A stretch of DNA of 25,753 nt, taken from the NCBI GenBank assembly GCA_937893225.1, contig CALBJM010000188.1:1-25753 (forward strand), read 5' to 3'. The position numbers and the translations under genes are program-made. The notes under the pieces were generated by a model. The model made no database searches, was not told the DNA's origin, and saw only the letters and a list, made by a program, of their open reading frames with translations. Below, piece by piece: positions 7,435 through 15,514 of the stretch; within the stretch, counting starts at the first letter, position 1, and every line of letters begins with the position of its first letter. This DNA comes from an uncultured Erysipelotrichaceae bacterium (GTDB lineage Bacteria; Bacillota_I; Bacilli_A; Erysipelotrichales; Erysipelotrichaceae).

Positions 7435-7977
7435 ATGGAATGGACTGAAGATATTGTTGATAAATTAAAAGAGTTGTGGGCTGAAGGATATACAACGCAG
7501 AAGATTGCTGACATGATGCATACAACAAAAGGTACTATTATAGGCAAGGTGCACCGTCTTCAGTTACCTGCAAGAAACAAACCTGTAAATTTATGTAAAA
7601 AGCATGAATGTCATTGTGAACATACTATTGAACACAAACACACATGTAGTTGTCAACACAATAAAGTTAATAAGTCACCATGTATTGAAATTAAAGAAAC
7701 AAGTATAGGTGGACATGACGAAGTTAACGAAGAAGTTGATTTGCACAACCTTTATGATGATTCTGTAAAACATGATGATCGTTGTCATAGTGAATACGGT
7801 AAAACACTGTATGAACTAAAACATGATGAATGTCGGTGGCCAATCGGAGATCCTAAATCACCTGAATTTCATTTTTGTGGTGAAAAAACAGTAAATGGAA
7901 AACCCTATTGTGCTAAACATTGTGCATTTGCATATGTAACAGTTGGTGCTGCTAAAGATTTGAAAAATATAACTTAA
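7435..7977 (+). CDS. gcrA: GcrA-family cell-cycle/transcription regulator
   Basis: A 180-residue protein with the two hallmarks of GcrA. The N-terminal helix-turn-helix (residues 1-46) begins MEWTEDIVDKLKELWAEGYT and ends GTIIGKVHRLQLPAR. The C-terminal sigma70-binding block (about 131-165) contains CRWPIGDPKSPEFHFCGE and PYCAKHCAFAY. In Alphaproteobacteria GcrA works with sigma70 at promoters carrying CcrM-methylated GANTC. Between the domains this copy has an unusual Cys/His-rich stretch (residues 54-74, with C54, C59, C61, C71, C73 and several His) that could bind metal. AAAGGTAG precedes the ATG, and a terminator follows. It probably redirects host sigma70 holoenzyme during infection; that is inference. 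A phage copy of GcrA is the best clue to an alphaproteobacterial host. Confidence 0.85.
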   Translation: MEWTEDIVDKLKELWAEGYTTQKIADMMHTTKGTIIGKVHRLQLPARNKPVNLCKKHECHCEHTIEHKHTCSCQHNKVNKSPCIEIKETSIGGHDEVNEEVDLHNLYDDSVKHDDRCHSEYGKTLYELKHDECRWPIGDPKSPEFHFCGEKTVNGKPYCAKHCAFAYVTVGAAKDLKNIT

Positions 7978-7980
7978 AGA

Positions 7981-8006
7981 AAAGGCCGAATTTAAAATCG
8001 GCCTTT
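7981..8006. terminator. Bidirectional intrinsic terminator
   Basis: AAAGGCCGA (7981-7989) pairs perfectly with TCGGCCTTT (7998-8006) over an 8-nt AT loop, followed by TTG/T-rich sequence. It lies between the converging GcrA-like gene and the short fibre gene ending at 8011. Confidence 0.9.
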
Positions 8007-8010
8007 TTGT

Positions 8011-8172
8011 TTATTCAGGAATAAAATAAAACACATTTGAATCTGGATTAGCTGGTAAAGTTGAGACGACTTGCATTTTGGAATTAAACCATTTATTAGT
8101 TAAAATTTGATCATCATTACTTCCATCAACAGGAGGTGTTGGAGCTAATGCATATGATGTGCCATTAACTGC
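8011..8172 (-). pseudogene. C-terminal part of the short fibre gene, out of frame
   Basis: Downstream of the stop that ends the 8447 frame, another minus-strand frame reads AVNGTSYALAPTPPVDGSND, then ILTNKWFNSKMQVVS and finishes NVFYFIPE at a TAA (8013-8011) right beside the terminator. It has no start codon or ribosome binding site of its own, and its low-complexity, Pro/Asn-rich sequence looks like the natural end of a fibre protein. It is therefore best read as the lost C-terminus of the gene starting at 8447, displaced by one frame near 8171-8180 (GCTTGCATGCAG, which contains two TGCA units). Confidence 0.55.
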
Positions 8173-8447
8173 ATGCAAGCATCTTTAGTTTCTGCTGATT
8201 TATTTAGGAAAGATTCACAATAACCTGTATCCAAATCACCTTTTCGAAAAATTAGAGCGCCAGCCCAAGTATTAGTATCAGAATCTTGAGAAGACATGAT
8301 AACATCAGTGCGTACAGTATCAGTTGACATATCAAAAGTTTTTAAAGATCTGATTGTTTGTGCATCGTTAATTGTAACTGTATCATCTAAATCCGTTTGT
8401 AAATCTTTAACTTGTTCAATCTCAAGTTTATGCGAACTAATTGGCAT
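8145..8447 (-). CDS. Short tail-fibre-like protein, N-terminal part (frameshifted)
   Basis: A 100-residue frame. MPISSHKLEIEQVKDLQTDL resembles the attachment-like openings of the other fibres (compare VVQDLQTD at 779), followed by NDAQTIRSLKTFD, a form of the fibre strand repeat. The frame runs out at CMQLMAHHMH; sequence after about 8172 continues sensibly in the -1 frame to 8011. The intact protein would have about 145 residues. AAAGGAAA precedes the ATG, and a TCGTACGA-like site (TTGTACGA) with a GTTCTT element lies upstream, so it is controlled like the other virion genes. Confidence 0.65.
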   Translation of the reverse strand: MPISSHKLEIEQVKDLQTDLDDTVTINDAQTIRSLKTFDMSTDTVRTDVIMSSQDSDTNTWAGALIFRKGDLDTGYCESFLNKSAETKDACMQLMAHHMH

Positions 8448-8479
8448 TTGACGATTTCCTTTAAAAGTCCATATATAAA

Positions 8480-8507
8480 AAGAACTATTTTAAAGATTGT
8501 CGTACAA
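8480..8507 (-). promoter_or_regulatory. Degenerate TCGTACGA + TAGTTCTT element (minus)
   Basis: Minus strand TTGTACGA (8507-8500), 12 nt, TAGTTCTT (8487-8480), 40 nt before the ATG at 8447. One mismatch in the palindrome and an intermediate gap. Confidence 0.4.
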
Positions 8508-8517
8508 ATCAATGGGT

Positions 8518-9015
8518 TCAGATCATGTTTAAAACATTGGCACCTTCAGTTCGATAAAGACTCTCAACCAAACTGAAGCAATCTGCAAAATGTTCACACA
8601 TTAATTTCTGTTTTTTCACAATTGGTCTAGACGGAATTAAATTTGAATCAGCAATGCAATCATTTTTTGCGAACGTGAATTGCAGATTTCTTTTTAAAAC
8701 CAATAAATTTCTATCCAAAATTTCTATAGCAAAAAATTGTCCTTTTGCATTTTCAGCTTCAACCAACAAACAATTACCATGCCAACTTGAAGTCTGCAAA
8801 AAACTTTCTAAAGATCTTAAGAATTCATAAATGTCATAGTTTTCCAAATCTTGTAAAGATTTTCTATTAATTAATGAAGGCAACACTTTATAAAGTTCAA
8901 CAGCCGACAATAAAACAATCGGATAATTTTTATATTTTTGAAGAAACACATTTTCATTCACTTCAAATATTTTATGATCGTGTCGATTACCTAATTCAAA
9001 AATTTGGCCTTGCAT
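8518..9015 (-). CDS. Unknown protein, second gene of a two-gene operon
   Basis: A 165-residue protein beginning MQGQIFELGNRHDHKIFEVN and ending EGANVLNMI. Its start codon follows the stop of the upstream gene with no gap (TGA then ATG), so the two are translationally coupled and share the sigma70 promoter at 9569-9541. It is soluble-looking, with alternating hydrophobic strands and four Cys. I do not recognise a domain. The host-like promoter suggests an early or middle infection function rather than a structural one. Confidence 0.7.
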   Translation of the reverse strand: MQGQIFELGNRHDHKIFEVNENVFLQKYKNYPIVLLSAVELYKVLPSLINRKSLQDLENYDIYEFLRSLESFLQTSSWHGNCLLVEAENAKGQFFAIEILDRNLLVLKRNLQFTFAKNDCIADSNLIPSRPIVKKQKLMCEHFADCFSLVESLYRTEGANVLNMI

Positions 9016-9504
9016 TCAAGCACCTAAACAATTATTGATTTCATCAAAAGTCATTGAAAATGGAAATTTGCTTTTCTTTCCTTTATGCTCAACAACATAT
9101 TCTTTTTTAAAAGAATTATAAACAATAAAAATCTTCACGTCTTTATCTTTAAGAATATCTGGCGTTTCAATTTCTTCAACACGATTAGCACACTTTACAT
9201 TGCCAATTTTAATTAATTCATAATAGTAACTTGTATAAACAGGTTTTGTCATAGATAAATATTTAATAGGTTTGATGCATTGCTGCACATTCGCTTCAAA
9301 AGAAACTATATCACCTTTTTCAAAAACAACACTTCTACCAACATATTTTCGTTCAAATTTCAGCTTATCAAGGAGTTTGATGCCATTAAGCATTACACCT
9401 TTCAGCAAAACATATTCAACGTCATTATATTTTCTATAATCATGAAAAGTTGCTTGATATGTCAGGCGCTTTTTAGGCCCAATTGAACACAAATCTTGAA
9501 ACAT
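9016..9504 (-). CDS. Unknown protein, possibly OB-fold-like
   Basis: A 162-residue protein starting MFQDLCSIGPKKRLTYQATF. The block FERKYVGRSVVFEKGDIVSF followed by EANV resembles, in its 'x-KGD-x-IxFxAxV' pattern, small phage proteins with beta-barrel folds that accompany replication enzymes; this is a loose resemblance only. The second half (VKIFIVYNSFKKEYVVEHKG) is a short beta-rich region. AAGGAG 8 nt upstream gives a clear start. It heads a two-gene operon behind a strong sigma70 promoter. The function is not known. Confidence 0.7.
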   Translation of the reverse strand: MFQDLCSIGPKKRLTYQATFHDYRKYNDVEYVLLKGVMLNGIKLLDKLKFERKYVGRSVVFEKGDIVSFEANVQQCIKPIKYLSMTKPVYTSYYYELIKIGNVKCANRVEEIETPDILKDKDVKIFIVYNSFKKEYVVEHKGKKSKFPFSMTFDEINNCLGA

Positions 9505-9540
9505 TCTTCGACTCCTTAAATTTTAAAATCAATTATAGTT

Positions 9541-9569
9541 ACTATATCAAACTCTACACAAAATGTCAA
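9541..9569 (-). promoter_or_regulatory. Sigma70-type promoter (minus)
   Basis: Minus strand TTGACA (9569-9564), 17 nt, TATAGT (9546-9541), 37 nt before the ATG at 9504. Confidence 0.8.
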
Positions 9570-9595
9570 TTTCAAAATCTTTTCAGTGCACAGTT

Positions 9596-9608
9596 TCGTA
9601 CGTTCTTT
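9596..9608 (+). promoter_or_regulatory. Fused TCGTACG/TTCTTT element (plus)
   Basis: TCGTACG (9596-9602) runs straight into TTCTTT (9603-9608), so the two elements seem merged (ACGTTCTT at 9600-9607). It is 45 nt before the ATG at 9645, the start of the first radical SAM operon. Confidence 0.45.
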
Positions 9609-9644
9609 AATTTACCACTGATTAGTTTTATAGCGAGTTAGATT

Positions 9645-10340
9645 ATGACAACACACTTAATTGATGATAAAGGAATTGAACAACAAACTGTTGCTACAAC
9701 AAACTACGTATCAAACACAATTGATGAGTTTGCCGGTACTGTAGATGTTTCTTCAATTATGCGTACATCTGGTGACCAAACTATTTTAGGAACAAAAAGC
9801 TTTAGTGGGAAAATAAATTATACAGCTACATTGAGTGCTTCTGCAAATGATCAACAACCCGCTACAACAGCATGGTGCAATTCAGCAACCAGTATTGTTC
9901 ATAAAACAGGTGATGAAACAATTAACGGAACTAAAACATTCTCACAAACAATTAATGGCACCGCAATGTATGCGAATTGGGGAGACCTTGCCGAAATGTA
10001 TCTAACAGATTTTAATTATAAAGCTGGTACATTAGTTCAGTTTGGCGGTGAAAAGGAAATGACATTAGCTATCAGTGAAGTTAATGGCGTTGTGTCTTCT
10101 GAGCCAGGATTATTAATTAATAACGTTAAGGATGATGGTGCACAACCAATTGCCTTAATTGGTAAAGTACCTGTTCGTTTGATTGGTTCTGTTCATAAAT
10201 TTGATAAAATAACTTTGTCTGATATTCCAGGTGTTGCTAAAGTTGCTGAAAGTGAAGATAAAGTTATTGGGGTTGCTTTAGAAGATAAATTAGATGAAGA
10301 TGAGAAATTAGTTTTGTGTTCAGTTAAGCTGAAATTCTAA
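9645..10340 (+). CDS. Tail-fibre-like protein heading the radical SAM operon
   Basis: A 231-residue virion-type protein. Residues 1-110 contain two strand repeats (QTILGTKSFSG and ETINGTKTFSQ) and an NDQQPATTAWCN piece, both usual in phage fibres. The C-terminal 120 residues begin YANWGDLAEMYLTDFNYKAG followed by TLVQFGG and include PIALIGKVPVRLIG; this 'ADLAEMY...PGTVV.FGG' module is known from the ends of many phage fibre and neck proteins. The only Cys are near residue 84 and in the last ten residues. The stop overlaps the start of the next gene (TAATG), so it is co-translated with the downstream radical SAM genes. It may be a target of their modification, or only share the promoter. Confidence 0.75.
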   Translation: MTTHLIDDKGIEQQTVATTNYVSNTIDEFAGTVDVSSIMRTSGDQTILGTKSFSGKINYTATLSASANDQQPATTAWCNSATSIVHKTGDETINGTKTFSQTINGTAMYANWGDLAEMYLTDFNYKAGTLVQFGGEKEMTLAISEVNGVVSSEPGLLINNVKDDGAQPIALIGKVPVRLIGSVHKFDKITLSDIPGVAKVAESEDKVIGVALEDKLDEDEKLVLCSVKLKF

Positions 10341-10750
10341 TGAAACAATATCTATTAGATAAAAGAAAACTTTCATATTTAATCAACGACTGGGATGATT
10401 TAAATCTTCCGTTTACTATAAACGATAAAGATATTGCATCTCAAGTCGTTGATTTCTTTTATGAACAATCTGAATTAGTTTACCCTGCAAAATCATACTT
10501 TGTTGCTATCGTTTATGCAAAATGTCTTGAGCACTTCTTTCATGAAGATTTTTATGAGTGTCTATCTGTTAAAGATCTATTACCCGATGATAAATTTTTC
10601 AAAACGTATATTGACTCTCAAGAAATTTATGATAATATATTAACACGAATTAAAGACCCGTTATCATATAAATCTGTCGAAAAGACTGTAAGCTATTTTA
10701 AAAAGGAATTTCTAATTGGAACTGATAATCAAACCGACAGGTCGTTGTAA
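10340..10750 (+). CDS. Unknown protein linked to radical SAM genes
   Basis: A 136-residue protein, MKQYLLDKRKLSYLINDWDD at the start, rich in Phe, Tyr and acidic residues and mostly helical in appearance. It begins by a one-base TAATG overlap with the fibre gene and its end overlaps the first radical SAM gene by 35 nt. No Shine-Dalgarno sequence is visible, consistent with coupled translation. I do not recognise a family. From position it could be a partner or recognition subunit for the enzymes, or a short substrate; it has only two Cys (in KCLEHFFHEDFYECLS), so a thioether-rich product is less likely than for the 16462 protein. Confidence 0.65.
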   Translation: MKQYLLDKRKLSYLINDWDDLNLPFTINDKDIASQVVDFFYEQSELVYPAKSYFVAIVYAKCLEHFFHEDFYECLSVKDLLPDDKFFKTYIDSQEIYDNILTRIKDPLSYKSVEKTVSYFKKEFLIGTDNQTDRSL

Positions 10751-11675
10751 TTTTAATTGCAAATTTTGTAGTGCTAATTTATTAAGTATTAAGCACCAAA
10801 CAAAAGTGCCGAATGAATTAATAAAAATTATTAAAATTATCAAACCAAACAGTTTGATTTTTACAGGAGGGGACCCTTTATTAGTTGGCCCTGAATATTA
10901 TCGTGAAATTTTGTCTTTGGGCACATTTTCTATTTCTTTAACGACAAACCTAAAAGATTATTACATTCAACCCAAAAGATGGATTAGTTTGTTTAGAAAT
11001 GAACGTGTCGGAATTTGCACATCTTTTCAATATGGAAATGAACGTATGTGGAGTTCTGAACAGGTTTATAGTGAAGATTTATTTAAAAAAGTTATGAAAA
11101 GATTTAAAGAAGATATTGGTTACACACCTTCATTTATTTCAGTCATTTCTAAATCAAATGAGGATAAAGCATTAGATCATTTGTATCTTGCAAAAGAATT
11201 GAATACTAAATGCAAAATTAATGGCGTCTTACCAATCGGGCTATCAAAAGAATATTATCCTTTATATAAAATGATTGATATTTGGTTACAAATAAAAGAA
11301 AATAATCTTGAAGAATATTGGGATAACCAAATTCAATTTCACAATGGTGGCTGCAATTTTAATACAAACTTAATGTGTTCAAGTACTATTCGCTCTTTTT
11401 GGCTTGATGACAACAATAATATACATTATAATAATTGTGAAGATTGCGCTGTACGTGGTTCGCGTATTCTTTTAGATAAAGGTAAAGTTACACCTAAAGA
11501 AGAGAGTATGAAACCTGAACAATTGATTTCTAACGATTGTTTATATTGTGAATTGTGCAGATTGTGCAATTCTTGTAAATCAACAAGACAAGCAATTATC
11601 GATAAACAGACTTTTTGTTTTGAAATGAAAAAACGGAAACAAAAGATATTGGATGCTAAATGGAAAATCTATTAA
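10716..11675 (+). CDS. Radical SAM protein 1 with C-terminal Cys cluster
   Basis: A 319-residue radical SAM enzyme. The [4Fe-4S]-SAM motif CxxxCxxC is CNFNCKFC (C11, C15, C18), right after a GRCN turn, and the SAM-contacting GGDP is at 51-54. The C-terminal 90 residues hold many Cys (NNCEDCAV, then DCLYCELCRLCNSC), typical of a SPASM/twitch-like domain that binds auxiliary Fe-S clusters. Such proteins usually modify peptides or proteins. The start codon is TTG (10716), chosen because AAGGAA lies 8-9 nt upstream and no ATG lies before the motif; it overlaps the previous gene. Substrate and reaction are not known. Confidence 0.85.
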   Translation: MELIIKPTGRCNFNCKFCSANLLSIKHQTKVPNELIKIIKIIKPNSLIFTGGDPLLVGPEYYREILSLGTFSISLTTNLKDYYIQPKRWISLFRNERVGICTSFQYGNERMWSSEQVYSEDLFKKVMKRFKEDIGYTPSFISVISKSNEDKALDHLYLAKELNTKCKINGVLPIGLSKEYYPLYKMIDIWLQIKENNLEEYWDNQIQFHNGGCNFNTNLMCSSTIRSFWLDDNNNIHYNNCEDCAVRGSRILLDKGKVTPKEESMKPEQLISNDCLYCELCRLCNSCKSTRQAIIDKQTFCFEMKKRKQKILDAKWKIY

Positions 11676-12454
11676 CGTCGCTATATGTAATTCCAAACTA
11701 TCAATGTAATCTTGCATGTCCGCATTGTACATTACACAATTATAATATAGAATACAACGAAGAAACATTTATAGAAACATTAGTTAAAACAAACGCCAAA
11801 AAGTATATTTTATTTGGTGGAGAACCTTTGTTGCATTTTGAAAGATTTAAACATATTCTCGAAACTAAAAAGATTAACTCAATATCAACGAACCTTTTAT
11901 TGTTATCAAAAGAATCACTAAATTTAATTGAATACTACAACATTAACATTGCTACTTCTTGGAATCTAAAAAGGTTCACAAACGATCAATTGAATAAATG
12001 GTTTGACAATATTAAAAAGGTACAATGTGACGTTTTAATAACAATGACAAACGATTTGATAACTAAAAACGGTACAGAAAAAATGTTTGAAGTTTTAGAA
12101 CATTTAGAAAGATTATGTACTGTAAAAAATATCATTTTTGAACAAGTTGTTGATGATAGAATGAACGAAAAACATTATGAACAAGTTGACAATTGGTTGT
12201 GCAACATTCATGATAAATGGCATTTTAAAATGAATAATGCTATTGAAGAAAAACTAAATAAATGTATTTTGGATTGTTCAAAAGTTAAAACGCTTGAACC
12301 AAACGGTATTTTGCATAATGGTTGCCCACAATTTAAAACTGTTCATGTTGTTGATAAATGTTTAAGTTGTGAATTAAATAAAATATGTAAGCCATGTATT
12401 CTACAAAAACATTGCACATTTCCAATAAAGCTTTACAACAAATTAAAGGTTTAA
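11660..12454 (+). CDS. Radical SAM protein 2
   Basis: A 264-residue radical SAM enzyme with CNLACPHC (C16, C20, C23) and GGEP (53-56). The C-terminal end carries an auxiliary-cluster-like Cys set (CLSCELNKICKPCILQKHC). Its centre (ATSWNLKRFTNDQLNKW) matches the seventh enzyme at 18570 (STSWDYKIRFRTKQQLKLW), so those two are paralogues placed in different operons. The ATG lies inside the last codons of the previous gene (16-nt overlap). It is shorter than usual SPASM proteins (about 350-450 residues). It is probably a protein- or peptide-modifying enzyme; the reaction cannot be told from sequence. Confidence 0.85.
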   Translation: MENLLTSLYVIPNYQCNLACPHCTLHNYNIEYNEETFIETLVKTNAKKYILFGGEPLLHFERFKHILETKKINSISTNLLLLSKESLNLIEYYNINIATSWNLKRFTNDQLNKWFDNIKKVQCDVLITMTNDLITKNGTEKMFEVLEHLERLCTVKNIIFEQVVDDRMNEKHYEQVDNWLCNIHDKWHFKMNNAIEEKLNKCILDCSKVKTLEPNGILHNGCPQFKTVHVVDKCLSCELNKICKPCILQKHCTFPIKLYNKLKV

Positions 12455-12457
12455 GAA

Positions 12458-13564
12458 ATGAATCCTTTAGAGTTTTATAAAATTAGCGATTACTATGAAA
12501 TTGCTTGCATGTTATTTGAACCTTGCAATTTGAAGTGTAAATTTTGTTTTGAAGATCATAAAAACAAAACAATTGATACTGATTACATTGAGAATATTTA
12601 CAAGATAATTGATGAAAAATTTTCGATTGATTATGAAAAATATAAACATTCATTAAAGACACTTTATATAATGATGTGGGGTGGTGAAATATTTTATGAC
12701 GCACTACCTGACGAAGTTTTCAAATCATATTACAAGTTTGTAAATAATATAAAAGATTTGTTTGATAGGAAATTCCAAAACATAAAAGTTATTTTTTCAT
12801 GGTTATCAAACGGTGTCTTTACAAACTATAAACGTGTAGAGGGTATTGTCAGATATTCAGGAGGGATTATTAACTTTAGCTATGACCCTGTTAATAGATT
12901 TTCAACATACAAACAAAAGGACTTAATGGTCAAAACAGCAACACATTTTAAAAAGATTGGTTTAGCTGATAAAATTTCAATTACATTAACAAAAGACTCC
13001 ATTAAAGGTTTTACTGAAAATGATGATTTATTAAAATACTTTAACGATATCGGATTCTTAATTGATGTCAATTACTATATTGCAAATGTCAACTGGCAAT
13101 CATTATTGGCTACAGATGATGAAATATTTACATTTTTCAAATGGGCAATAGATAATAAATTATATAAAATAAAAGTATTGGAAAAATGTTTTGATTCTGT
13201 TACAGGAAAGCCGTCATCTTCATACTGCAACTGTTTGTGGTGTTCCCAAATTACGCATGGTCAATGGAGTGTTGATTGTGCTAAATGTAGTTCAGTATTG
13301 CCGTCAGAATTATTTTATGGTGAATACACATCACAAATAACAGAAGAAAATTCAAATCAAATTAAGGCATCTATTGGGTTGGTTAAACGTGGGTGTTTAG
13401 CCTGTGAATATCATCACATTTGTCAACACCCATGTTGGATTTCTGTGGTGTTTAAAGGATTTAAACCATCGATTTGCTTTTACAAACAAACTTACGATTA
13501 TATAAAATCAAATGATGCTATTATCAATGATTTTTTGAAATGGAAACACAATGAAACAAAATAA
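12458..13564 (+). CDS. Radical SAM protein 3 (paralogue of 4)
   Basis: A 368-residue enzyme with CNLKCKFC (C23, C27, C30) followed by FEDH, and WGGE (74-77) in place of GGEP. The last third has two Cys groups, CNCLWC...CAKC and CLACEYHHICQHPC with a later C, as expected for a SPASM-like domain with auxiliary Fe-S clusters. The central YDALPDEVFKSYYKFV and SNGVF...YDPVNRF blocks repeat nearly unchanged in the next protein, showing duplication. It starts only 3 nt after the previous stop. It is likely to act on a protein or peptide substrate made in the same operons. Confidence 0.85.
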   Translation: MNPLEFYKISDYYEIACMLFEPCNLKCKFCFEDHKNKTIDTDYIENIYKIIDEKFSIDYEKYKHSLKTLYIMMWGGEIFYDALPDEVFKSYYKFVNNIKDLFDRKFQNIKVIFSWLSNGVFTNYKRVEGIVRYSGGIINFSYDPVNRFSTYKQKDLMVKTATHFKKIGLADKISITLTKDSIKGFTENDDLLKYFNDIGFLIDVNYYIANVNWQSLLATDDEIFTFFKWAIDNKLYKIKVLEKCFDSVTGKPSSSYCNCLWCSQITHGQWSVDCAKCSSVLPSELFYGEYTSQITEENSNQIKASIGLVKRGCLACEYHHICQHPCWISVVFKGFKPSICFYKQTYDYIKSNDAIINDFLKWKHNETK

Positions 13565-14627
13565 TTTAAGCAGCTTCGGTTTTGATTGTTTATTATTTGA
13601 ACGTTGCAATCTTCATTGTACTTTTTGTCTTGAAGAACATTCCGTAAATGATATTGACATTCAATGGATTAGACAACTTCCTTCAATGTTATTAGAAAGA
13701 TTTGTAAAAGAATATGAAAAACATTCTGAAACAAATCTAATCACATTTCGCATTTGGGGAGGTGAATTGTTTTTTGATGCTTTACCTGACAGTCTATTTA
13801 AAGAATATAGAATGTTTGTTGAACAAACAAAACGTTTATTTAATAAAACTTTTCCTAAAATTAAATTGGATTTTGCATGGGTTTCGAACGGTGTCTTTAA
13901 AAACATCGAACGAGTTATTAGTTTATTAAAAGAAACAAACAGTGGAATTAATTTAAGTTACGACCCTATTGGAAGATTTCATAAAAAAGAATTAGAAAAT
14001 TTAATGATTGAAAATGCTTTACGCTTTAATTCATTGCAATTATTGAATGAAATTTCAATCACATTAACTAAACCTTGTATTAATGCATACATAAACGATC
14101 AATCTCGACTTTTAGATTTAAAGTTTGCTAAAAAGATTGATATTAATTACTATATACCAAACATTAATTGGAAGGCTTTACTTCCATCTGATGACGATCT
14201 TTTTAACTTTTTTAAATGGACAATAGATAATAAACTGTTTCAAATTATTGATCTAAACAGCTTAATGCTAACACTAACTGGCAAAATGTCTAAATGTGTT
14301 AAAGGTTGCAACTGTAATAAACATTTATCAGCATGTAAAAATTGTATTACATATAATTGTGTTAAAAGCTCAACAATATTTCCAAATACTGATTTCTATG
14401 GTGATACAGTTATTACTGAAGATAATGTCTCTGAAATTAAAAAGTATAAAGGAATGTGCAAGCGAGGTTGTTTCTATTGTAAATATATAGATAAATGCCC
14501 TGGATGTTGCTGGACATCTATTATCTATAAAAATGCTAAACTCGACAACTGTCCGTTTAGAAAAATTATAGAATATATTGAACAAAATTCAAATCTAAAA
14601 AATGAATTCATATCATGGAAACTTTAA
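13551..14627 (+). CDS. Radical SAM protein 4 (paralogue of 3)
   Basis: A 358-residue enzyme with CNLHCTFC (C19, C23, C26), followed by LEEH, and WGGE (69-72). FDALPDSLFKEYRMFV, SNGVF and LSYDPIGRF align with protein 3. The C-terminal part has CNCNKHLSACKNC and CKRGCFYCKYIDKCPGCC, a dense set of Cys fitting two auxiliary Fe-S clusters. The ATG overlaps the end of gene 3 by 14 nt, so the two are translated together. The retained pairing suggests they act on different sites or different substrates, or as a heterodimer; that is inference. Confidence 0.85.
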   Translation: MKQNNLSSFGFDCLLFERCNLHCTFCLEEHSVNDIDIQWIRQLPSMLLERFVKEYEKHSETNLITFRIWGGELFFDALPDSLFKEYRMFVEQTKRLFNKTFPKIKLDFAWVSNGVFKNIERVISLLKETNSGINLSYDPIGRFHKKELENLMIENALRFNSLQLLNEISITLTKPCINAYINDQSRLLDLKFAKKIDINYYIPNINWKALLPSDDDLFNFFKWTIDNKLFQIIDLNSLMLTLTGKMSKCVKGCNCNKHLSACKNCITYNCVKSSTIFPNTDFYGDTVITEDNVSEIKKYKGMCKRGCFYCKYIDKCPGCCWTSIIYKNAKLDNCPFRKIIEYIEQNSNLKNEFISWKL

Positions 14628-15514
14628 GAAATTTATCTATACAACCATCCTTTAAATGTAATTGGGGTTGTAAATTTTGTTATTTGGGTAATTTAAAAAC
14701 TGATACAACACTTTTAAACCTCAATGTGTTAAAAGATAAATTATCAGAAATTAAACAATATTACAAAATTACCCATGTCCAAGTATTAGGTGGGGAACCA
14801 AGCTTGCTTGATTGCTACTATTTGGAAGAGTTGCAAAACTTGATTAAAGATTATCAAGTTACGTATGTAACTAATTTTTCAAACATTAAATTCGTAAATT
14901 TTTGTTTACAACATAATGTGCAAATGACGATATCAGTCAATAAAGAAAGACAACACTTTGCAGAAACAATAAAGAATTTAAATTTAATTAAAGGCTTGAA
15001 GAATATTCAATTAAGCAGCGTCGTTTTACCCTCACTGTTAAATGACAACATTAAAAGCATTTTACAATTCTATAATTCTTTTGGGTTTGATGTTTATTTC
15101 TTAAAGTATAACGCTTCAAGAACTAACAAACTTAATTATAACATAACAAATGAAAAATACTATAAATTTATTGATGAATTAATTAAACAATATCAGATCG
15201 GGCACTATAATTTTAAGATCAAAAATATTGATTTCTTATTGCAAGACAATATAAATGCCGTCAGTTGTGACTCGTTATTTTTAAACCCTAACGGTAAATT
15301 TTCAACAATAACATACGATAATAACAATAAAGAATATTTTGTTGAATTTGACACTGTTGAACAGTTTAGCAAATTTTGCAAAAGTATTAATGCAAAACAA
15401 AAAGATACATGCAAACAATGTTTTTATTATAAACAATGTGGTTCAAAAAATATTTATAGTTCAGATAAAAATAAATGTATGAATCTTTTTAAAATCAGAA
15501 ATGAATTACTATGA
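14615..15514 (+). CDS. Radical SAM protein 5 (paralogue of 6)
   Basis: A 299-residue enzyme with CNWGCKFC (C15, C19, C22), followed by YLGNL, and GGEP (59-62). It ends with TCKQCFYYKQCG and a last Cys in NKCMNL, a reduced C-x2-C-x5-C auxiliary site like a shortened SPASM domain. The YLGNL tail after the cluster motif, the LNPNGKFSTITYDNN block and overall length are shared with the next gene. Its ATG overlaps the preceding stop by 13 nt. The small size suggests a compact peptide-modifying enzyme with one auxiliary cluster. Confidence 0.85.
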   Translation: METLRNLSIQPSFKCNWGCKFCYLGNLKTDTTLLNLNVLKDKLSEIKQYYKITHVQVLGGEPSLLDCYYLEELQNLIKDYQVTYVTNFSNIKFVNFCLQHNVQMTISVNKERQHFAETIKNLNLIKGLKNIQLSSVVLPSLLNDNIKSILQFYNSFGFDVYFLKYNASRTNKLNYNITNEKYYKFIDELIKQYQIGHYNFKIKNIDFLLQDNINAVSCDSLFLNPNGKFSTITYDNNNKEYFVEFDTVEQFSKFCKSINAKQKDTCKQCFYYKQCGSKNIYSSDKNKCMNLFKIRNELL

